NCBI GenBank assembly: GCA_023382265.1
Contig: JAMCPX010000054.1
Span: 39,507-103,506 of the forward strand
Length of the DNA: 64,000 nucleotides
Direction: 5' to 3'
Source: Deltaproteobacteria bacterium
GTDB taxonomy: Bacteria; JAMCPX01
A model generated the notes under the pieces. The model saw nothing but the letters and a program-made list of their open reading frames with translations, was not told the DNA's origin and did not search any database. A program made the position numbers and the translations under genes. Below, piece after piece: positions 9,033-18,605 of the stretch. The first letter of the stretch is position 1. Each line of letters starts with the position of its first letter.

Positions 9033-9131
9033 CCAGTTAGAAAGGATGTGGCTTTAAACCGCGCCCTTTTTATAAGGACTTTAAAATTTATCGTATTATA
9101 TCCGCCATAAATGGCGGAGCTTTCTAACTGG
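9033..9131 (+). promoter_or_regulatory. Long-range stem in the pyr leader region
   Basis: CCAGTTAGAAAG (9033-9044) and its perfect reverse complement CTTTCTAACTGG (9120-9131) enclose a nested perfect hairpin CCGCCAT/ATGGCGG at 9102-9117. A possible -10 (TATTAT, 9094-9099) lies inside without a good -35. It could be the end of the upstream transcript or an upstream part of the pyr leader fold. Confidence 0.45.
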
Positions 9132-9141
9132 ATGAAAAATA

Positions 9142-9174
9142 TCCTTTAAGTTGATCCTGAGAGGTTAACAAGGA
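9142..9174 (+). promoter_or_regulatory. PyrR-binding hairpin (pyr attenuator)
   Basis: GATCCTGAGAGGTT at 9153-9166 matches the PyrR RNA-binding consensus ARUCCNGNGAGGYU at 13 of 14 positions. It can fold with hexaloop CTGAGA, inner stem GTTGATC/GGTTAAC and outer stem TCCTT/AAGGA. The 3' side of the outer stem is most of the Shine-Dalgarno (AAGGAG, 9170-9175) of the leader peptide. UMP-bound PyrR should stabilise this hairpin when pyrimidines are plentiful. Confidence 0.85.
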
Positions 9175-9180
9175 GCAAAT

Positions 9181-9246
9181 ATGATTGTAAAAAAAGATGA
9201 ATTAAAGATAGCCTTCCTGAGCTCGGGAAGGCTATCTTTTTATTAA
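9181..9246 (+). CDS. Putative pyr leader peptide (21 residues)
   Basis: ATG at 9181 follows AAGGAG by 5 bases and opens a 21-codon frame starting MIVKKDELKIAFL and ending at TAA 9244-9246. It runs right through the intrinsic terminator and stops 9 bases before pyrR. The strong ribosome site sits in the PyrR hairpin, so PyrR could block leader translation. Ribosomes on the leader would prevent terminator pairing. The peptide itself has no recognisable domain. Whether it is translated is inference from the signals. Confidence 0.55.
   Translation: MIVKKDELKIAFLSSGRLSFY
9204..9241 (+). terminator. Intrinsic terminator of the pyr attenuator
   Basis: A perfect 14-bp stem, AAAGATAGCCTTCC (9204-9217) with GGAAGGCTATCTTT (9226-9239), has an 8-base loop and runs into a T tract ending at 9241, just before pyrR. 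Confidence 0.9.
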
Positions 9247-9255
9247 GAGGGGATT

Positions 9256-9798
9256 ATGAAAAATTTAGTAATGGATGTAAAAATGATAGAAAGGGCGTTG
9301 AAGCGTATTGCACATGAGATTATAGAATTGCATACATCGATTCCTATATGTTTTGTAGGTGTAAGGACAAACGGCGTATTTATCGCAAATAGGCTGGCAG
9401 CTTATGTTAAATCTTATGAATCCATTCCTGTAAAGCTTGGTACACTCGATATAACTCTTTATAGAGATGACATAGCAATGAAGGCCGGCAGGGCCATTTT
9501 GAAATCAACAGAGATAGATTTTCCTGTAGATAATGCATTTATAATACTTGTGGATGATGTGCTTTTTACAGGAAGAACAATAAGGGCAGCAATGGATGCG
9601 ATTATTGATCTCGGAAGACCCAAGGTGATTCAACTTGCCATACTTGTTGATAGAGGACATAGAGAATTGCCTATAAGGGCCGATTATGCAGGTAAAAATG
9701 TTCCAACCTCTGTTGATGATGAGATAAAGGTAGAATTTAAAGAAGGCGAACATGATGAAGATGCAGTTTATTTGATAGAAAAGGGGGTTATTCAATGA
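9256..9798 (+). CDS. pyrR: PyrR: pyr operon attenuation protein / uracil phosphoribosyltransferase
   Basis: A 180-residue PRTase-fold protein. The PRPP-binding motif VDDVLFTGRTIRAA is at about residues 98-111 and the RTNGV loop near residue 37. UMP-bound PyrR binds pyr leader RNA; most homologues also have uracil phosphoribosyltransferase activity. The PyrR-binding hairpin directly upstream indicates autoregulation of the operon. The start has GAGGGG a few bases upstream. Its stop overlaps the pyrB start (ATGA). Confidence 0.95.
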   Translation: MKNLVMDVKMIERALKRIAHEIIELHTSIPICFVGVRTNGVFIANRLAAYVKSYESIPVKLGTLDITLYRDDIAMKAGRAILKSTEIDFPVDNAFIILVDDVLFTGRTIRAAMDAIIDLGRPKVIQLAILVDRGHRELPIRADYAGKNVPTSVDDEIKVEFKEGEHDEDAVYLIEKGVIQ

Positions 9799-10730
9799 AT
9801 GTCAAAAATGGTTTAATCGGGCTTAAGGACATTTCAAGAGAAGAGATCGAAAATATTGTAGACACTGCCTTTTCAATGAAGGAAATATCGTTTAGGAACA
9901 TAAAAAAAGTGCCGACGTTAAGAGGGAAAACGATAATAAACCTTTTTTTCGAATCAAGCACAAGGACAAAAACCTCCTTTGAAATAGCAGCCAAAAGGCT
10001 GTCAGCGGATGTGATAAACTTTTCCTCCTCATCAAGCAGTGTTTCAAAAGGTGAAACAACAATTGATACCGCAAAAAACATAGAATCAATGAACCCAGAT
10101 GTGTTTATTGTAAGGCATTATTCATCGGGCGTTATGGAACTGCTTCAAAGACATCTCAAAACGCCCATTATCAGTGCAGGTGATGGAACGAATGAACATC
10201 CTACGCAGGGGCTTCTCGACATAATGACAATCATTGAAGAGAAGAAAAAGATTGATGGTTTAAAGATTGTTATTGCCGGGGATATTTATCATTCAAGAGT
10301 AGCACGGTCTGATTTATACGGAATGAGCAAACTCGGTGCATCCGTATGGTTTTTTGCACCGCCGACACTCATAAGCGATGATTTTAACAGTCTCGGTGCA
10401 AAGGTTACTTACAGTCCGCAAGATGCATTTACCGATGCGGACGTAGTTATTATGTTAAGGATACAGCTTGAACGGCAGGGATCCGGGCTTTTTCCCACAA
10501 CCAGAGAGTATTCAAGGTTTTTTGGTTTGAGCGAACAAAAACTGAGCCTTGCAAAACCTGATGTGATTGTTATGCATCCGGGACCAATAAATAGAGGGAT
10601 TGAGTTGCCGAGCGGTATTGCAGATGGTATTAATTCACGGATATTAAAGCAGGTTGAGAACGGAGTAGCAGTGAGGATGGCTGTTATATATAAAGCTGCA
10701 GGAGGTGCAGATGAACATACTGATAATTAA
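9795..10730 (+). CDS. pyrB: Aspartate carbamoyltransferase catalytic subunit
   Basis: A 311-residue enzyme making carbamoyl-aspartate from carbamoyl phosphate and aspartate. The carbamoyl phosphate motif ESSTRTKTSFE is at about residues 54-64. HPTQGLLDI and the C-terminal MHPGPINRGIE are the further active-site signatures. No pyrI regulatory subunit is present; the order pyrR-pyrB-pyrC is as in PyrR-regulated operons of other bacteria. It overlaps pyrR by 4 bases and pyrC by about 20. Confidence 0.95.
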   Translation: MNVKNGLIGLKDISREEIENIVDTAFSMKEISFRNIKKVPTLRGKTIINLFFESSTRTKTSFEIAAKRLSADVINFSSSSSSVSKGETTIDTAKNIESMNPDVFIVRHYSSGVMELLQRHLKTPIISAGDGTNEHPTQGLLDIMTIIEEKKKIDGLKIVIAGDIYHSRVARSDLYGMSKLGASVWFFAPPTLISDDFNSLGAKVTYSPQDAFTDADVVIMLRIQLERQGSGLFPTTREYSRFFGLSEQKLSLAKPDVIVMHPGPINRGIELPSGIADGINSRILKQVENGVAVRMAVIYKAAGGADEHTDN

Positions 10731-12033
10731 CGGGTTGGTTATAGACCCATCACAGGGACTGGAAAGGCAGTCGCATTTATTAATACACGAAAAAAATATT
10801 GCAGGTATTATTGAACCGTCGGCATTTACATTAAAAGGGGACAGGGCTGTTGTTAAAGGATATGAAGGTGAGGAGTTTACGATCATAGATGCAAACGGTA
10901 AATGGGTTGTTCCCGGGCTTATTGATATGCATGCACACCTCAGGGATCCTGGATACGAATACAAGGAGGATATTATTACAGGGACAAAGGCGGGTGCGTC
11001 ATCAGGGTTTACATCTATATGTGTCATGCCGAACACTAAACCTGTAAATGACAATAAATCGGTAACAATGTATATGATCTCAAAAGCAAAAGAGTACGGC
11101 TATACAAATGTATTCCCAATATGTGCCGTATCAAAAGGTAGTGAGGGAAAGGAGCTTGCAGAGATATACGATCTTGTTGAGGCAGGCGCGGTTGCGATCT
11201 CGGATGACGGTAAGCCCGTTGCTTCCGCTTCACTTATGAGAAAGGCGCTTCTGTATGTTAAGCCGCTCGGTGTCTCCGTTATAGATCATGCAGAGGAATT
11301 ATCCTTGAGTGAAGCAGGCTATATGAATGAAGGTGTTGAAGCGGTCAAACTTGGATTAAAAGGCGTACCGTCAAGTGCTGAAAGCACTATGGTAGCAAGA
11401 GATATATTACTTGCGGACGAGACAGGATCGAGACTTCACGTAGCACACGTAAGCGCCTCGCGCTCGGTTGAACTCATAAGATGGGCAAAAAAAATGTACA
11501 TACCCGTAACATGCGAAGCAACTCCTCATCATTTTATGCTTAACGAATCTGCCGTTAGTGGATATGATACCAATGCAAAGGTAAACCCGCCTTTAAGATC
11601 AGAAAAGGACAGGCAGGTAATATTAGAAGCAATTTCTGATGGGACAATCGATTGTATTGCGAGCGATCATGCACCGCACAGCCATGGTGAGAAAGAGATA
11701 GAATTTGATAAATCTTTAAATGGTATATCTGGTATAGAAACGGTTGTTGGATTGTCGCTAAAGCTTTTTCATGAAGGAATTATAGATAAAAAAAGATTCG
11801 TTCAGCTTTTATCAATAAATCCTGCAAGGATCATGAAGCTTAAAAACAAAGGAACACTTGTAAGAGGTGCTGATGCGGATGTTACTATTATAGATCCTGA
11901 GATTAAATGGGTTGTAGATAGGAATAGATTTATATCAAAAGGCAAGAATACGCCTTTTCACGGCATGAAATTAAGAGGCAGGGCTTTTATGACAATAGTA
12001 GGAGGTAAAATCAGTGGCAATATTAGTGCTTGA
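10711..12033 (+). CDS. pyrC: Dihydroorotase (class I)
   Basis: A 440-residue amidohydrolase that cyclises carbamoyl-aspartate to dihydroorotate. Zinc ligands are visible in DMHAHLRDPG (about residue 72), in the HAEE and HVSA histidine segments, and in IASDHAPHS (about 320). The lysine expected to be carbamoylated in some homologues is not certain. ATG 10711 is preferred to GTG 10705 because GGAGG ends at 10705, 5 bases before it. It overlaps pyrB and carA. Confidence 0.95.
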   Translation: MNILIINGLVIDPSQGLERQSHLLIHEKNIAGIIEPSAFTLKGDRAVVKGYEGEEFTIIDANGKWVVPGLIDMHAHLRDPGYEYKEDIITGTKAGASSGFTSICVMPNTKPVNDNKSVTMYMISKAKEYGYTNVFPICAVSKGSEGKELAEIYDLVEAGAVAISDDGKPVASASLMRKALLYVKPLGVSVIDHAEELSLSEAGYMNEGVEAVKLGLKGVPSSAESTMVARDILLADETGSRLHVAHVSASRSVELIRWAKKMYIPVTCEATPHHFMLNESAVSGYDTNAKVNPPLRSEKDRQVILEAISDGTIDCIASDHAPHSHGEKEIEFDKSLNGISGIETVVGLSLKLFHEGIIDKKRFVQLLSINPARIMKLKNKGTLVRGADADVTIIDPEIKWVVDRNRFISKGKNTPFHGMKLRGRAFMTIVGGKISGNISA

Positions 12034-13135
12034 AGACGGCTCCGTGTTCAGGGGTACATCATTTGGATACAGAGGGAAAACAACCGGTGAGGTCGTTTTT
12101 AATACCTCAATGACAGGATATCAGGAAGAACTGTCAGACCCTTCTTATTATGGACAGATACTTACTGCCACCTATACACAGATCGGGAATGTGGGTACAA
12201 ATATACAAGATTATGAATCTGATAAAACGTACGTAGGAGGTTTAATTGTAAAAGAGTATATTGATTACCCCTCAAATTTCAGGTCAAATGAAACCCTTGA
12301 TAGCTTTATGGTAAGGCACCATATAATCGGGATGGGCGGCATCGATACTAGGATGCTGACAAGAATGATTAGAACAAAGGGTGCAATGATGGGTATACTT
12401 TCATCGTTCGATGAATCAGAGGAACAACTCAAAAATGAGCTAAAACTTTCACCACCACTTGTAGGGAGGGATATTGTAACAGAGATTACAACACAAAAGC
12501 CTTATGATTTTAACGAATCATTATGGACAATTGAGCATGGTTATAAAAAGATTGGTAACAGCTTTGCTCCGGCTGTTGCGGTGTATGATTTCGGCATAAA
12601 AAAGAATATACTAAGATCATTAGTATCTGCGGGATTAAGACCAAGGGTTTTTCCATGCACTACGCCTGTACAAGAACTGCTAAAAGATGAATATAAAGGG
12701 GTTGTGCTTTCAAATGGGCCCGGTGATCCATCTGCGCTTTCATATGTTATTGAGAATACAAAAGAGATTATAAAGAGTAATAAGCCTATACTTGGAATAT
12801 GTCTTGGGCATCAATTACTCGGACTTGCACTTGGCGGAGAGGTCGTAAAATTAAAGTTCGGGCATCATGGAGCTAATCAGTCCGTTATCAATATGAAAAC
12901 CCGTGGCATAGAGATCACAGTACAAAATCACGGTTTCGCCGTAAAACCAGAATCAATTCAGAGTAAGGTAAATATAACCCATATTAATTTGAACGACGGC
13001 ACACTCGAAGGGTTCGTACATAAAGATAAACCGATACTCTCAATGCAGCATCACCCGGAGGCTTCGCCGGGCCCCACGGAGAGCGGTTATATCTTTGAAG
13101 AGTTTGCAAAACTTATTCATGAAAGAAATTTATAA
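12014..13135 (+). CDS. carA: Carbamoyl phosphate synthase small (glutaminase) subunit
   Basis: A 373-residue subunit that hydrolyses glutamine and channels ammonia to CarB. The N-terminal CPSase small domain (VLEDGSVFRGTSFG) is followed by a class I amidotransferase domain with the catalytic cysteine in GICLGHQLLGLALG and the histidine in MQHHPEASPGP. The start is GTG, 8 bases after GGAGG and inside the pyrC end. Confidence 0.95.
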   Translation: MAILVLEDGSVFRGTSFGYRGKTTGEVVFNTSMTGYQEELSDPSYYGQILTATYTQIGNVGTNIQDYESDKTYVGGLIVKEYIDYPSNFRSNETLDSFMVRHHIIGMGGIDTRMLTRMIRTKGAMMGILSSFDESEEQLKNELKLSPPLVGRDIVTEITTQKPYDFNESLWTIEHGYKKIGNSFAPAVAVYDFGIKKNILRSLVSAGLRPRVFPCTTPVQELLKDEYKGVVLSNGPGDPSALSYVIENTKEIIKSNKPILGICLGHQLLGLALGGEVVKLKFGHHGANQSVINMKTRGIEITVQNHGFAVKPESIQSKVNITHINLNDGTLEGFVHKDKPILSMQHHPEASPGPTESGYIFEEFAKLIHERNL

Positions 13136-13763
13136 AAATATAGAAAATGGGCTTACAAGCCTTTATGAATATTCATTGGAAAGGTTCGGTGATGAGATGG
13201 ATACCGCACGTAAGGAGTTTAATACTATAATGCATATCCCTCCGTATGATGATTTAGAGAATCAGCAAAGGCTTATGATATTTATACACTGGTTTATAAT
13301 GGACAGGCTCGCCAAAAGTGCGAATACGCCTGCATGGGTATTTTATTCTGAAAGGTGCTTAAGTTTTTCTTATGAAGAAGAAGCCCTCTATAGGGGACTT
13401 GCAAACTCATACACTGGGATTTATAGGATTATCAAAAAACACAATCATTATGCGGCCATCGATGTCGGAACTGGTGAGCGGTTTAAATTTATACTGGATG
13501 ATGACATTAATATACCCGTTAATAATGAAATACTTAGTATAAGATTTTTGCATATCAATGCCAACACAGCACTGCTTGCAACATACTGTACCCATTCATA
13601 CGGCGCAGCATCCATTATAAAAAATGAGCTAAAAACTGTTAATTATTTTGATAAGAGGTTGTTTTCTAAAAGGATGCTTGAATTATGCTTATTAAGCATG
13701 AAGAGTAAAAAATATAACTGGATAAAGCCTGTTTTGATTTATAACAATATGGCAAAAATATGA
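13119..13763 (+). CDS. Conserved hypothetical protein between carA and carB
   Basis: A 214-residue protein I do not recognise. It is soluble, mixed alpha/beta, with a helical first half (about residues 1-100: YEYSLERFGDEMDTARKEF and IFIHWFIMDRLA). A beta-rich part follows, with YRIIKKHNHYAAIDVGTGE (about 120-140). No signal peptide or obvious catalytic motif is seen. It overlaps the carA end by 17 bases and the next gene by 4 bases, so it is surely co-transcribed. The start at 13119 gives the shorter overlap; 13095 is possible. Neither has a strong Shine-Dalgarno. Confidence 0.6.
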   Translation: MKEIYKNIENGLTSLYEYSLERFGDEMDTARKEFNTIMHIPPYDDLENQQRLMIFIHWFIMDRLAKSANTPAWVFYSERCLSFSYEEEALYRGLANSYTGIYRIIKKHNHYAAIDVGTGERFKFILDDDINIPVNNEILSIRFLHINANTALLATYCTHSYGAASIIKNELKTVNYFDKRLFSKRMLELCLLSMKSKKYNWIKPVLIYNNMAKI

Positions 13764-14683
13764 ATACTATCGGGTTATACCCGTCATATCTTAATCTTAT
13801 GGAAAATGGTGAATTTGAAAAAAGGATCCACGAGTCTAAGGCATACCTTTCTCTCTGCAGGGTATGTCCAAGGAATTGTATGACCAACAGATTGGATAAT
13901 AAAATGGGCGTATGCCTTTTGGGAAGGGATGTTCGCATCTCAAGTTATAATGTACACAACGGAGAGGAACCGCCGATATCAGGGATAAACGGCTCCGGTG
14001 CGATCTTTTTTTCCGGATGCATCCTGAGATGCAAGTTCTGTCAGAACTATCCCATCAGTCAAAAAAATAATGGCGTTAATTATACAATAGAAGATCTGGC
14101 AGATATGATGCTTGAGCTTCAGGCACAAGGCGTTCACAATGTAAACCTTATAACACCTACGCATTTTATACCGCATATTATAGAGGCTATTTACAGAGCG
14201 GCATTAAAAGGACTAAGGATACCGATTGTTTATAATACAGGCGGATACGAATCAGTCGGTATGCTGAAACTGCTGGATGGAATTATCGATATCTACCTGC
14301 CCGATATAAAGTATTCAGATGATCGTTATGCTTTTAAATATTCATCTGTAAAAGATTATGTAGAGGTGAATAGACAGGCAATTGCTGAAATGTATAGGCA
14401 GGTCGGAGGGCTTATTCTTGATAGCAATGATATTGCAATACATGGCTTGATTGTAAGACATCTTGTTTTACCTTATGGTATTGCAGGTACCTGTGAATCT
14501 ATGGCATTTATAGCAGGACGGATATCGGAAAATACCTATATAAGTCTTATGAATCAATATTTCCCTGCAAACAGGGCTTATGAGTATAAAGAGCTTTCAA
14601 GAAAGATTACGCGCGAAGAATATATCCATGCGGTTCAATGCCTTGAGAAAAACGGATTGGAAAACGGATGGATACAGGAATGA
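13760..14683 (+). CDS. PflX-like radical SAM protein (PFL-activase homologue)
   Basis: A 307-residue radical SAM protein of the PflX/COG1313 type. Its 4Fe-4S motif CILRCKFC is at about residue 87. An additional N-terminal cluster-like pattern CRVCPRNC (about 33-40), with a further cysteine in MGVCLLG, is typical of the group. PflX proteins are related to pyruvate formate-lyase activase, but the substrate is not established. It overlaps the preceding gene (ATGA). It and its partner split carA from carB, which is unusual for a pyr operon. Confidence 0.8.
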   Translation: MNTIGLYPSYLNLMENGEFEKRIHESKAYLSLCRVCPRNCMTNRLDNKMGVCLLGRDVRISSYNVHNGEEPPISGINGSGAIFFSGCILRCKFCQNYPISQKNNGVNYTIEDLADMMLELQAQGVHNVNLITPTHFIPHIIEAIYRAALKGLRIPIVYNTGGYESVGMLKLLDGIIDIYLPDIKYSDDRYAFKYSSVKDYVEVNRQAIAEMYRQVGGLILDSNDIAIHGLIVRHLVLPYGIAGTCESMAFIAGRISENTYISLMNQYFPANRAYEYKELSRKITREEYIHAVQCLEKNGLENGWIQE

Positions 14684-14818
14684 ATTGTATAGTAAAAATT
14701 AAGCAAATTCTTTATTACATAAAAAGAAGAAGTTAACCAATTATAGAGCATTAACAGATGTTAAACATGAATTGTTTGCTATTTTTGATATAAGAAAAAG
14801 ATATGAAATGGAGGATTA

Positions 14819-17800
14819 ATGCCGGGAAGAAGAGATATAAAAAAGATAATGTTGATAGGTTCAGGGCCTATTGTCATAGGACAGGCATCGGAGTTTGATT
14901 ATTCAGGGACGCAGTCATGCAAGACACTAAAGGCGGAAGGGATTGAAGTTGTTTTGGTAAACAGCAATCCCGCTACGATCATGACCGACCCTGAATTCGC
15001 CGATAAGACATACATTGAGCCGATAACCCTTGAGGTATTGGAAAAAATAATAGTCATAGAAAAACCTGATGCACTCTTACCAACGATGGGTGGCCAGACC
15101 GCATTGAATATGGCCGTCAGACTTGCGGATGCCGGTATTCTTAAACATAATAATGTTGAGCTTATTGGAGCAAGACTCGATACGATAAAAAAGGCAGAGG
15201 ATAGAGAACTGTTTAAGGCCGCAGTGCAGAAGATAGGTTTAAAAGTGCCTTTGAGCAGATATGCGCATTCAAAATCGGAAGCCATGAGTTACGCAGATGA
15301 GATAAAATTTCCTATAATCATAAGGCCGTCTTTTACACTCGGCGGTACTGGCGGCAGTATCGGATATAACATGGAGGAGTTTGAAGAAAAGGTTGAATAC
15401 GGACTCAGCGTAAGTCCAACGCACGAAGTTCTGCTTGAGGAATCTGTAATCGGATGGAAAGAATTTGAGCTTGAGATGATGAGGGATCATAATGATAACT
15501 GTATTGTCGTGTGTTCAATAGAAAATTTTGATCCAATGGGTGTGCATACGGGTGATAGCATAACGGTAGCACCTGCTCAAACCCTTACAGATAAAGAGTA
15601 CCAGAATATGCGTAACGCCGCTATTAGGATTATGCGAGAGATTGGCATAGAGAGCGGCGGCTCAAACATACAATTCGCTATCAATCCTTCTGATGGCGAT
15701 ATGGTTGTTATTGAGATGAACCCCCGCGTTTCGCGCAGCTCTGCTCTTGCATCAAAGGCTACTGGTTATCCAATTGCAAAGGTTGCAACAAAGCTTGCGA
15801 TTGGATATACACTCGACGAGATAACAAACGATATAACAAAAAATACAAAAGCTTCTTTTGAACCAACCATAGATTATGTCGTAACAAAGATTCCAAAGTT
15901 TGCGTTCGAAAAGTTTCCCGGAGTGGATGATACGCTCGGCACACAGATGAAATCGGTTGGAGAGGTTATGGCTATAGGAAGAACGTTTAAAGAATCCCTG
16001 CAGAAGGCGATAAGATCCCTTGAATCTGGTGTTTATGGGTTAAATGGAAAAGTAAAAAAAGAGGATTTTGCAAAAGAATCAGCAAAGGGAAGGGTTATTG
16101 GTGGATTGAAGAAGCCTTCATCGGAACGAATATTTTATATTGCGGATGCCTTTCGCATGGGATTTTCCATAGAAGAGATTTATAAATACACATTTATTGA
16201 TCCATGGTTTCTTAACAACCTGAAACAGATTGTAGAATATGAATCAAAGATCAAATCCATTAAAGGCTACTCATTATCTACAGAGGATGCAAAAGGTATA
16301 TTGCTTGAGGCAAAAAAAATGGGTTTTGCAAATAGATATATAGCAGATCTATTGGGAACCGCAGACATAATAATAAAGAAGGCCCTCAGAACTAATAATC
16401 TCGATCCCGTTTACAAGGTTGTTGATACATGCGGTGCAGAATTTGAGGCATACACACCATACCTTTATTCAACCTATGAAATAGAAAACGAATCGATCCC
16501 ATCGAATAGGGGAAAGGTTGTGATCCTTGGAAGCGGACCTAACAGGATCGGTCAGGGCATTGAATTTGATTATTGCTGTGTTCATGCAAGTTTTGCTCTT
16601 AAAGATGAAGGCTATGAATCGATAATGGTAAATTCAAACCCTGAGACGGTTAGCACGGATTATGATACCTCCGATAAGTTATACTTTGAGCCTATAACGT
16701 ATGAAGATATTATGAATATTATTGAGCTCGAGAAGCCGCAGGGTGTTATTGTGCAATTCGGAGGCCAGACTCCGTTAAAACTTGCAAAACGGCTTGAGGC
16801 AAACGGTGTTCAGGTACTCGGCACATCACCGGAAAGTATTGATATCGCGGAGGATAGAAAGAGGTTCAGAGAATTGCTTGAAAGGCTTAATCTGAAGCAG
16901 CCAATGAGTCTTACGGCAACGTCAATTGAAGAGGCAATAAGGATTGGCGGAACAATCGGTTTCCCCTTGATTTTAAGGCCGTCCTATGTACTTGGAGGAA
17001 GGGCCATGGAGATTGTTTATGACAATGAGAGCATTATAGAGTATATGGAGAAGGCAGTAAATGTTAGTGAGGATAGGCCTGTTCTTATAGACAGGTTTCT
17101 TGAAAATGCAATTGAGATTGATGTGGATGCAATCTCTGATGGTGATATGGTTGTTATCGGCGGCATTATGGAGCACATAGAAGAAGCGGGTATACATTCG
17201 GGAGACAGTGCATGTTCGCTACCGCCCTTTTCCCTGTCACAAAACTTGATTGATGAAATTACAAGAGAAACTAAAATACTCGCAAAAGCATTAAACGTTA
17301 TAGGGCTTATCAATATACAATTTGCAATAAAGGATAATCAGGTTTATGTGCTTGAGGTAAATCCAAGGGCAAGCAGAACAATCCCGTTTGTTTCAAAATC
17401 AATTGGGGTTCCGCTTGCAAAGCTGGCCGTTAAGGTTATGCTTGGTAAAAGGCTTAAAGACATAGGATTTACCAAAGAAGTAGAGATGGGTTATTTTACT
17501 GTTAAGGAAGCTGTATTGCCGTTTATGAAACTGCCTGGTACCGATACTATTCTCGGCCCTGAAATGAAATCAACGGGTGAGGTTATGGGTATTGATAAAA
17601 ATTTTGCCCTTGCTTTTGCAAAATCGCAAATAGCTGCGGGAACAATATTGCCTTTGAGCGGAAAGGTTTTTATAAGTGTAAAGGACGCTGATAAATTGTT
17701 AATCGTACTTATTGCAAAACGGTTAAAAGAACTCGGTTTTGGCATAATTGCTACAAAGGGGACTGCCCGGGTCTTAATGAGCAGTGATTTGAAGGTAGAT

Positions 17801-18058
17801 ACTATAAATAAGGTTGTTGAGGGCAGCCCTCATATTGTAGATTTTATAAAGGCGGGTGAAATAAACTTAATTATAAATACAACCTTTGGTAAAAAATCTA
17901 TAAGGGACTCATACTCTATAAGAAGATCAGCCATAACATACGATATACCGTATTATACAACAATAGAAGGAGCTACAGCGGCATATAAGGCGATAGAGGC
18001 ATTAATGAGAGGAGAGCTGTCGGTTATGCCTATCCAGAAATTATATAAAACAGTATAA
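14819..18058 (+). CDS. carB: Carbamoyl phosphate synthase large subunit
   Basis: A 1,079-residue enzyme, full length for the family. It has two homologous ATP-grasp halves: the first begins [17 protein letters not shown] and the second [16 protein letters not shown] at about residue 563. A C-terminal allosteric domain with GTARVLMS follows at about 965 onward. It makes carbamoyl phosphate from bicarbonate, ammonia and two ATP for pyrimidine and arginine synthesis. GGAGG lies 6 bases before the ATG. The 135 bp upstream hold no recognised gene or terminator, so carB may read from the pyr promoter or from its own. Confidence 0.97.
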   Translation: MPGRRDIKKIMLIGSGPIVIGQASEFDYSGTQSCKTLKAEGIEVVLVNSNPATIMTDPEFADKTYIEPITLEVLEKIIVIEKPDALLPTMGGQTALNMAVRLADAGILKHNNVELIGARLDTIKKAEDRELFKAAVQKIGLKVPLSRYAHSKSEAMSYADEIKFPIIIRPSFTLGGTGGSIGYNMEEFEEKVEYGLSVSPTHEVLLEESVIGWKEFELEMMRDHNDNCIVVCSIENFDPMGVHTGDSITVAPAQTLTDKEYQNMRNAAIRIMREIGIESGGSNIQFAINPSDGDMVVIEMNPRVSRSSALASKATGYPIAKVATKLAIGYTLDEITNDITKNTKASFEPTIDYVVTKIPKFAFEKFPGVDDTLGTQMKSVGEVMAIGRTFKESLQKAIRSLESGVYGLNGKVKKEDFAKESAKGRVIGGLKKPSSERIFYIADAFRMGFSIEEIYKYTFIDPWFLNNLKQIVEYESKIKSIKGYSLSTEDAKGILLEAKKMGFANRYIADLLGTADIIIKKALRTNNLDPVYKVVDTCGAEFEAYTPYLYSTYEIENESIPSNRGKVVILGSGPNRIGQGIEFDYCCVHASFALKDEGYESIMVNSNPETVSTDYDTSDKLYFEPITYEDIMNIIELEKPQGVIVQFGGQTPLKLAKRLEANGVQVLGTSPESIDIAEDRKRFRELLERLNLKQPMSLTATSIEEAIRIGGTIGFPLILRPSYVLGGRAMEIVYDNESIIEYMEKAVNVSEDRPVLIDRFLENAIEIDVDAISDGDMVVIGGIMEHIEEAGIHSGDSACSLPPFSLSQNLIDEITRETKILAKALNVIGLINIQFAIKDNQVYVLEVNPRASRTIPFVSKSIGVPLAKLAVKVMLGKRLKDIGFTKEVEMGYFTVKEAVLPFMKLPGTDTILGPEMKSTGEVMGIDKNFALAFAKSQIAAGTILPLSGKVFISVKDADKLLIVLIAKRLKELGFGIIATKGTARVLMSSDLKVDTINKVVEGSPHIVDFIKAGEINLIINTTFGKKSIRDSYSIRRSAITYDIPYYTTIEGATAAYKAIEALMRGELSVMPIQKLYKTV

Positions 18059-18078
18059 CGGGAATGGAGGGATAAAAC

Positions 18079-18567
18079 ATGTCTAAGATACCAATGACAA
18101 AGGCAGGATATGAGAGCCTGAAAGAAAAACTAAAAACGCTTCAACGGGTAGAGAGGCCAAAGGTAGTTGTTCAGCTTACAGAGGCAAGGGGGCATGGGGA
18201 TCTAAGTGAAAATGCCGATTATGAAAGTGCAAAGGAAAAACTATCGTATGTAGACTCAAGGATATCGGATATACAGTACAAGCTTGCCAATGCAGATATA
18301 ATTGAAATCGATAAAAATAATAACGATTTAAAGCATATTGCATTTGGTGCGTATGTATCAATAAAAGATATTAGTACAGATAAAATATCAACATATCAAA
18401 TAGTTGGTGAGGAAGAGTCGGACGTAACAAATGGAAAATTATCCATAAGCTCGCCACTTGCGAGAGAGCTTATAGGCTGTATCAAGGGCGATATTATAGA
18501 ATTAGATACAGCAAAAGGTAAAAAAGAGTATGAAGTTGTTAAGATATCGTATGATGGAATTGGGTGA
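18079..18567 (+). CDS. greA: Transcription elongation factor GreA
   Basis: A 162-residue factor that rescues backtracked RNA polymerase by stimulating transcript cleavage. The N-terminal antiparallel coiled coil (about residues 1-78) carries the acidic tip GDLSENADY, and the C-terminal FKBP-like domain contains SISSPLARELIG. GGAGGG precedes the ATG. It is 20 bp after carB and probably the last gene of the operon; no clear terminator was seen in the 38 bp before the convergent gene. Confidence 0.95.
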   Translation: MSKIPMTKAGYESLKEKLKTLQRVERPKVVVQLTEARGHGDLSENADYESAKEKLSYVDSRISDIQYKLANADIIEIDKNNNDLKHIAFGAYVSIKDISTDKISTYQIVGEEESDVTNGKLSISSPLARELIGCIKGDIIELDTAKGKKEYEVVKISYDGIG

Positions 18568-18605
18568 CCGGAGTTATTCTCATTATCCATTTCAAAGCTT
18601 TTAGA

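Noticed and set aside
14684..14818. Small gene or regulator before carB
   Set aside because: No frame with a ribosome site, and no clear hairpin or promoter; recorded as a plain AT-rich gap.
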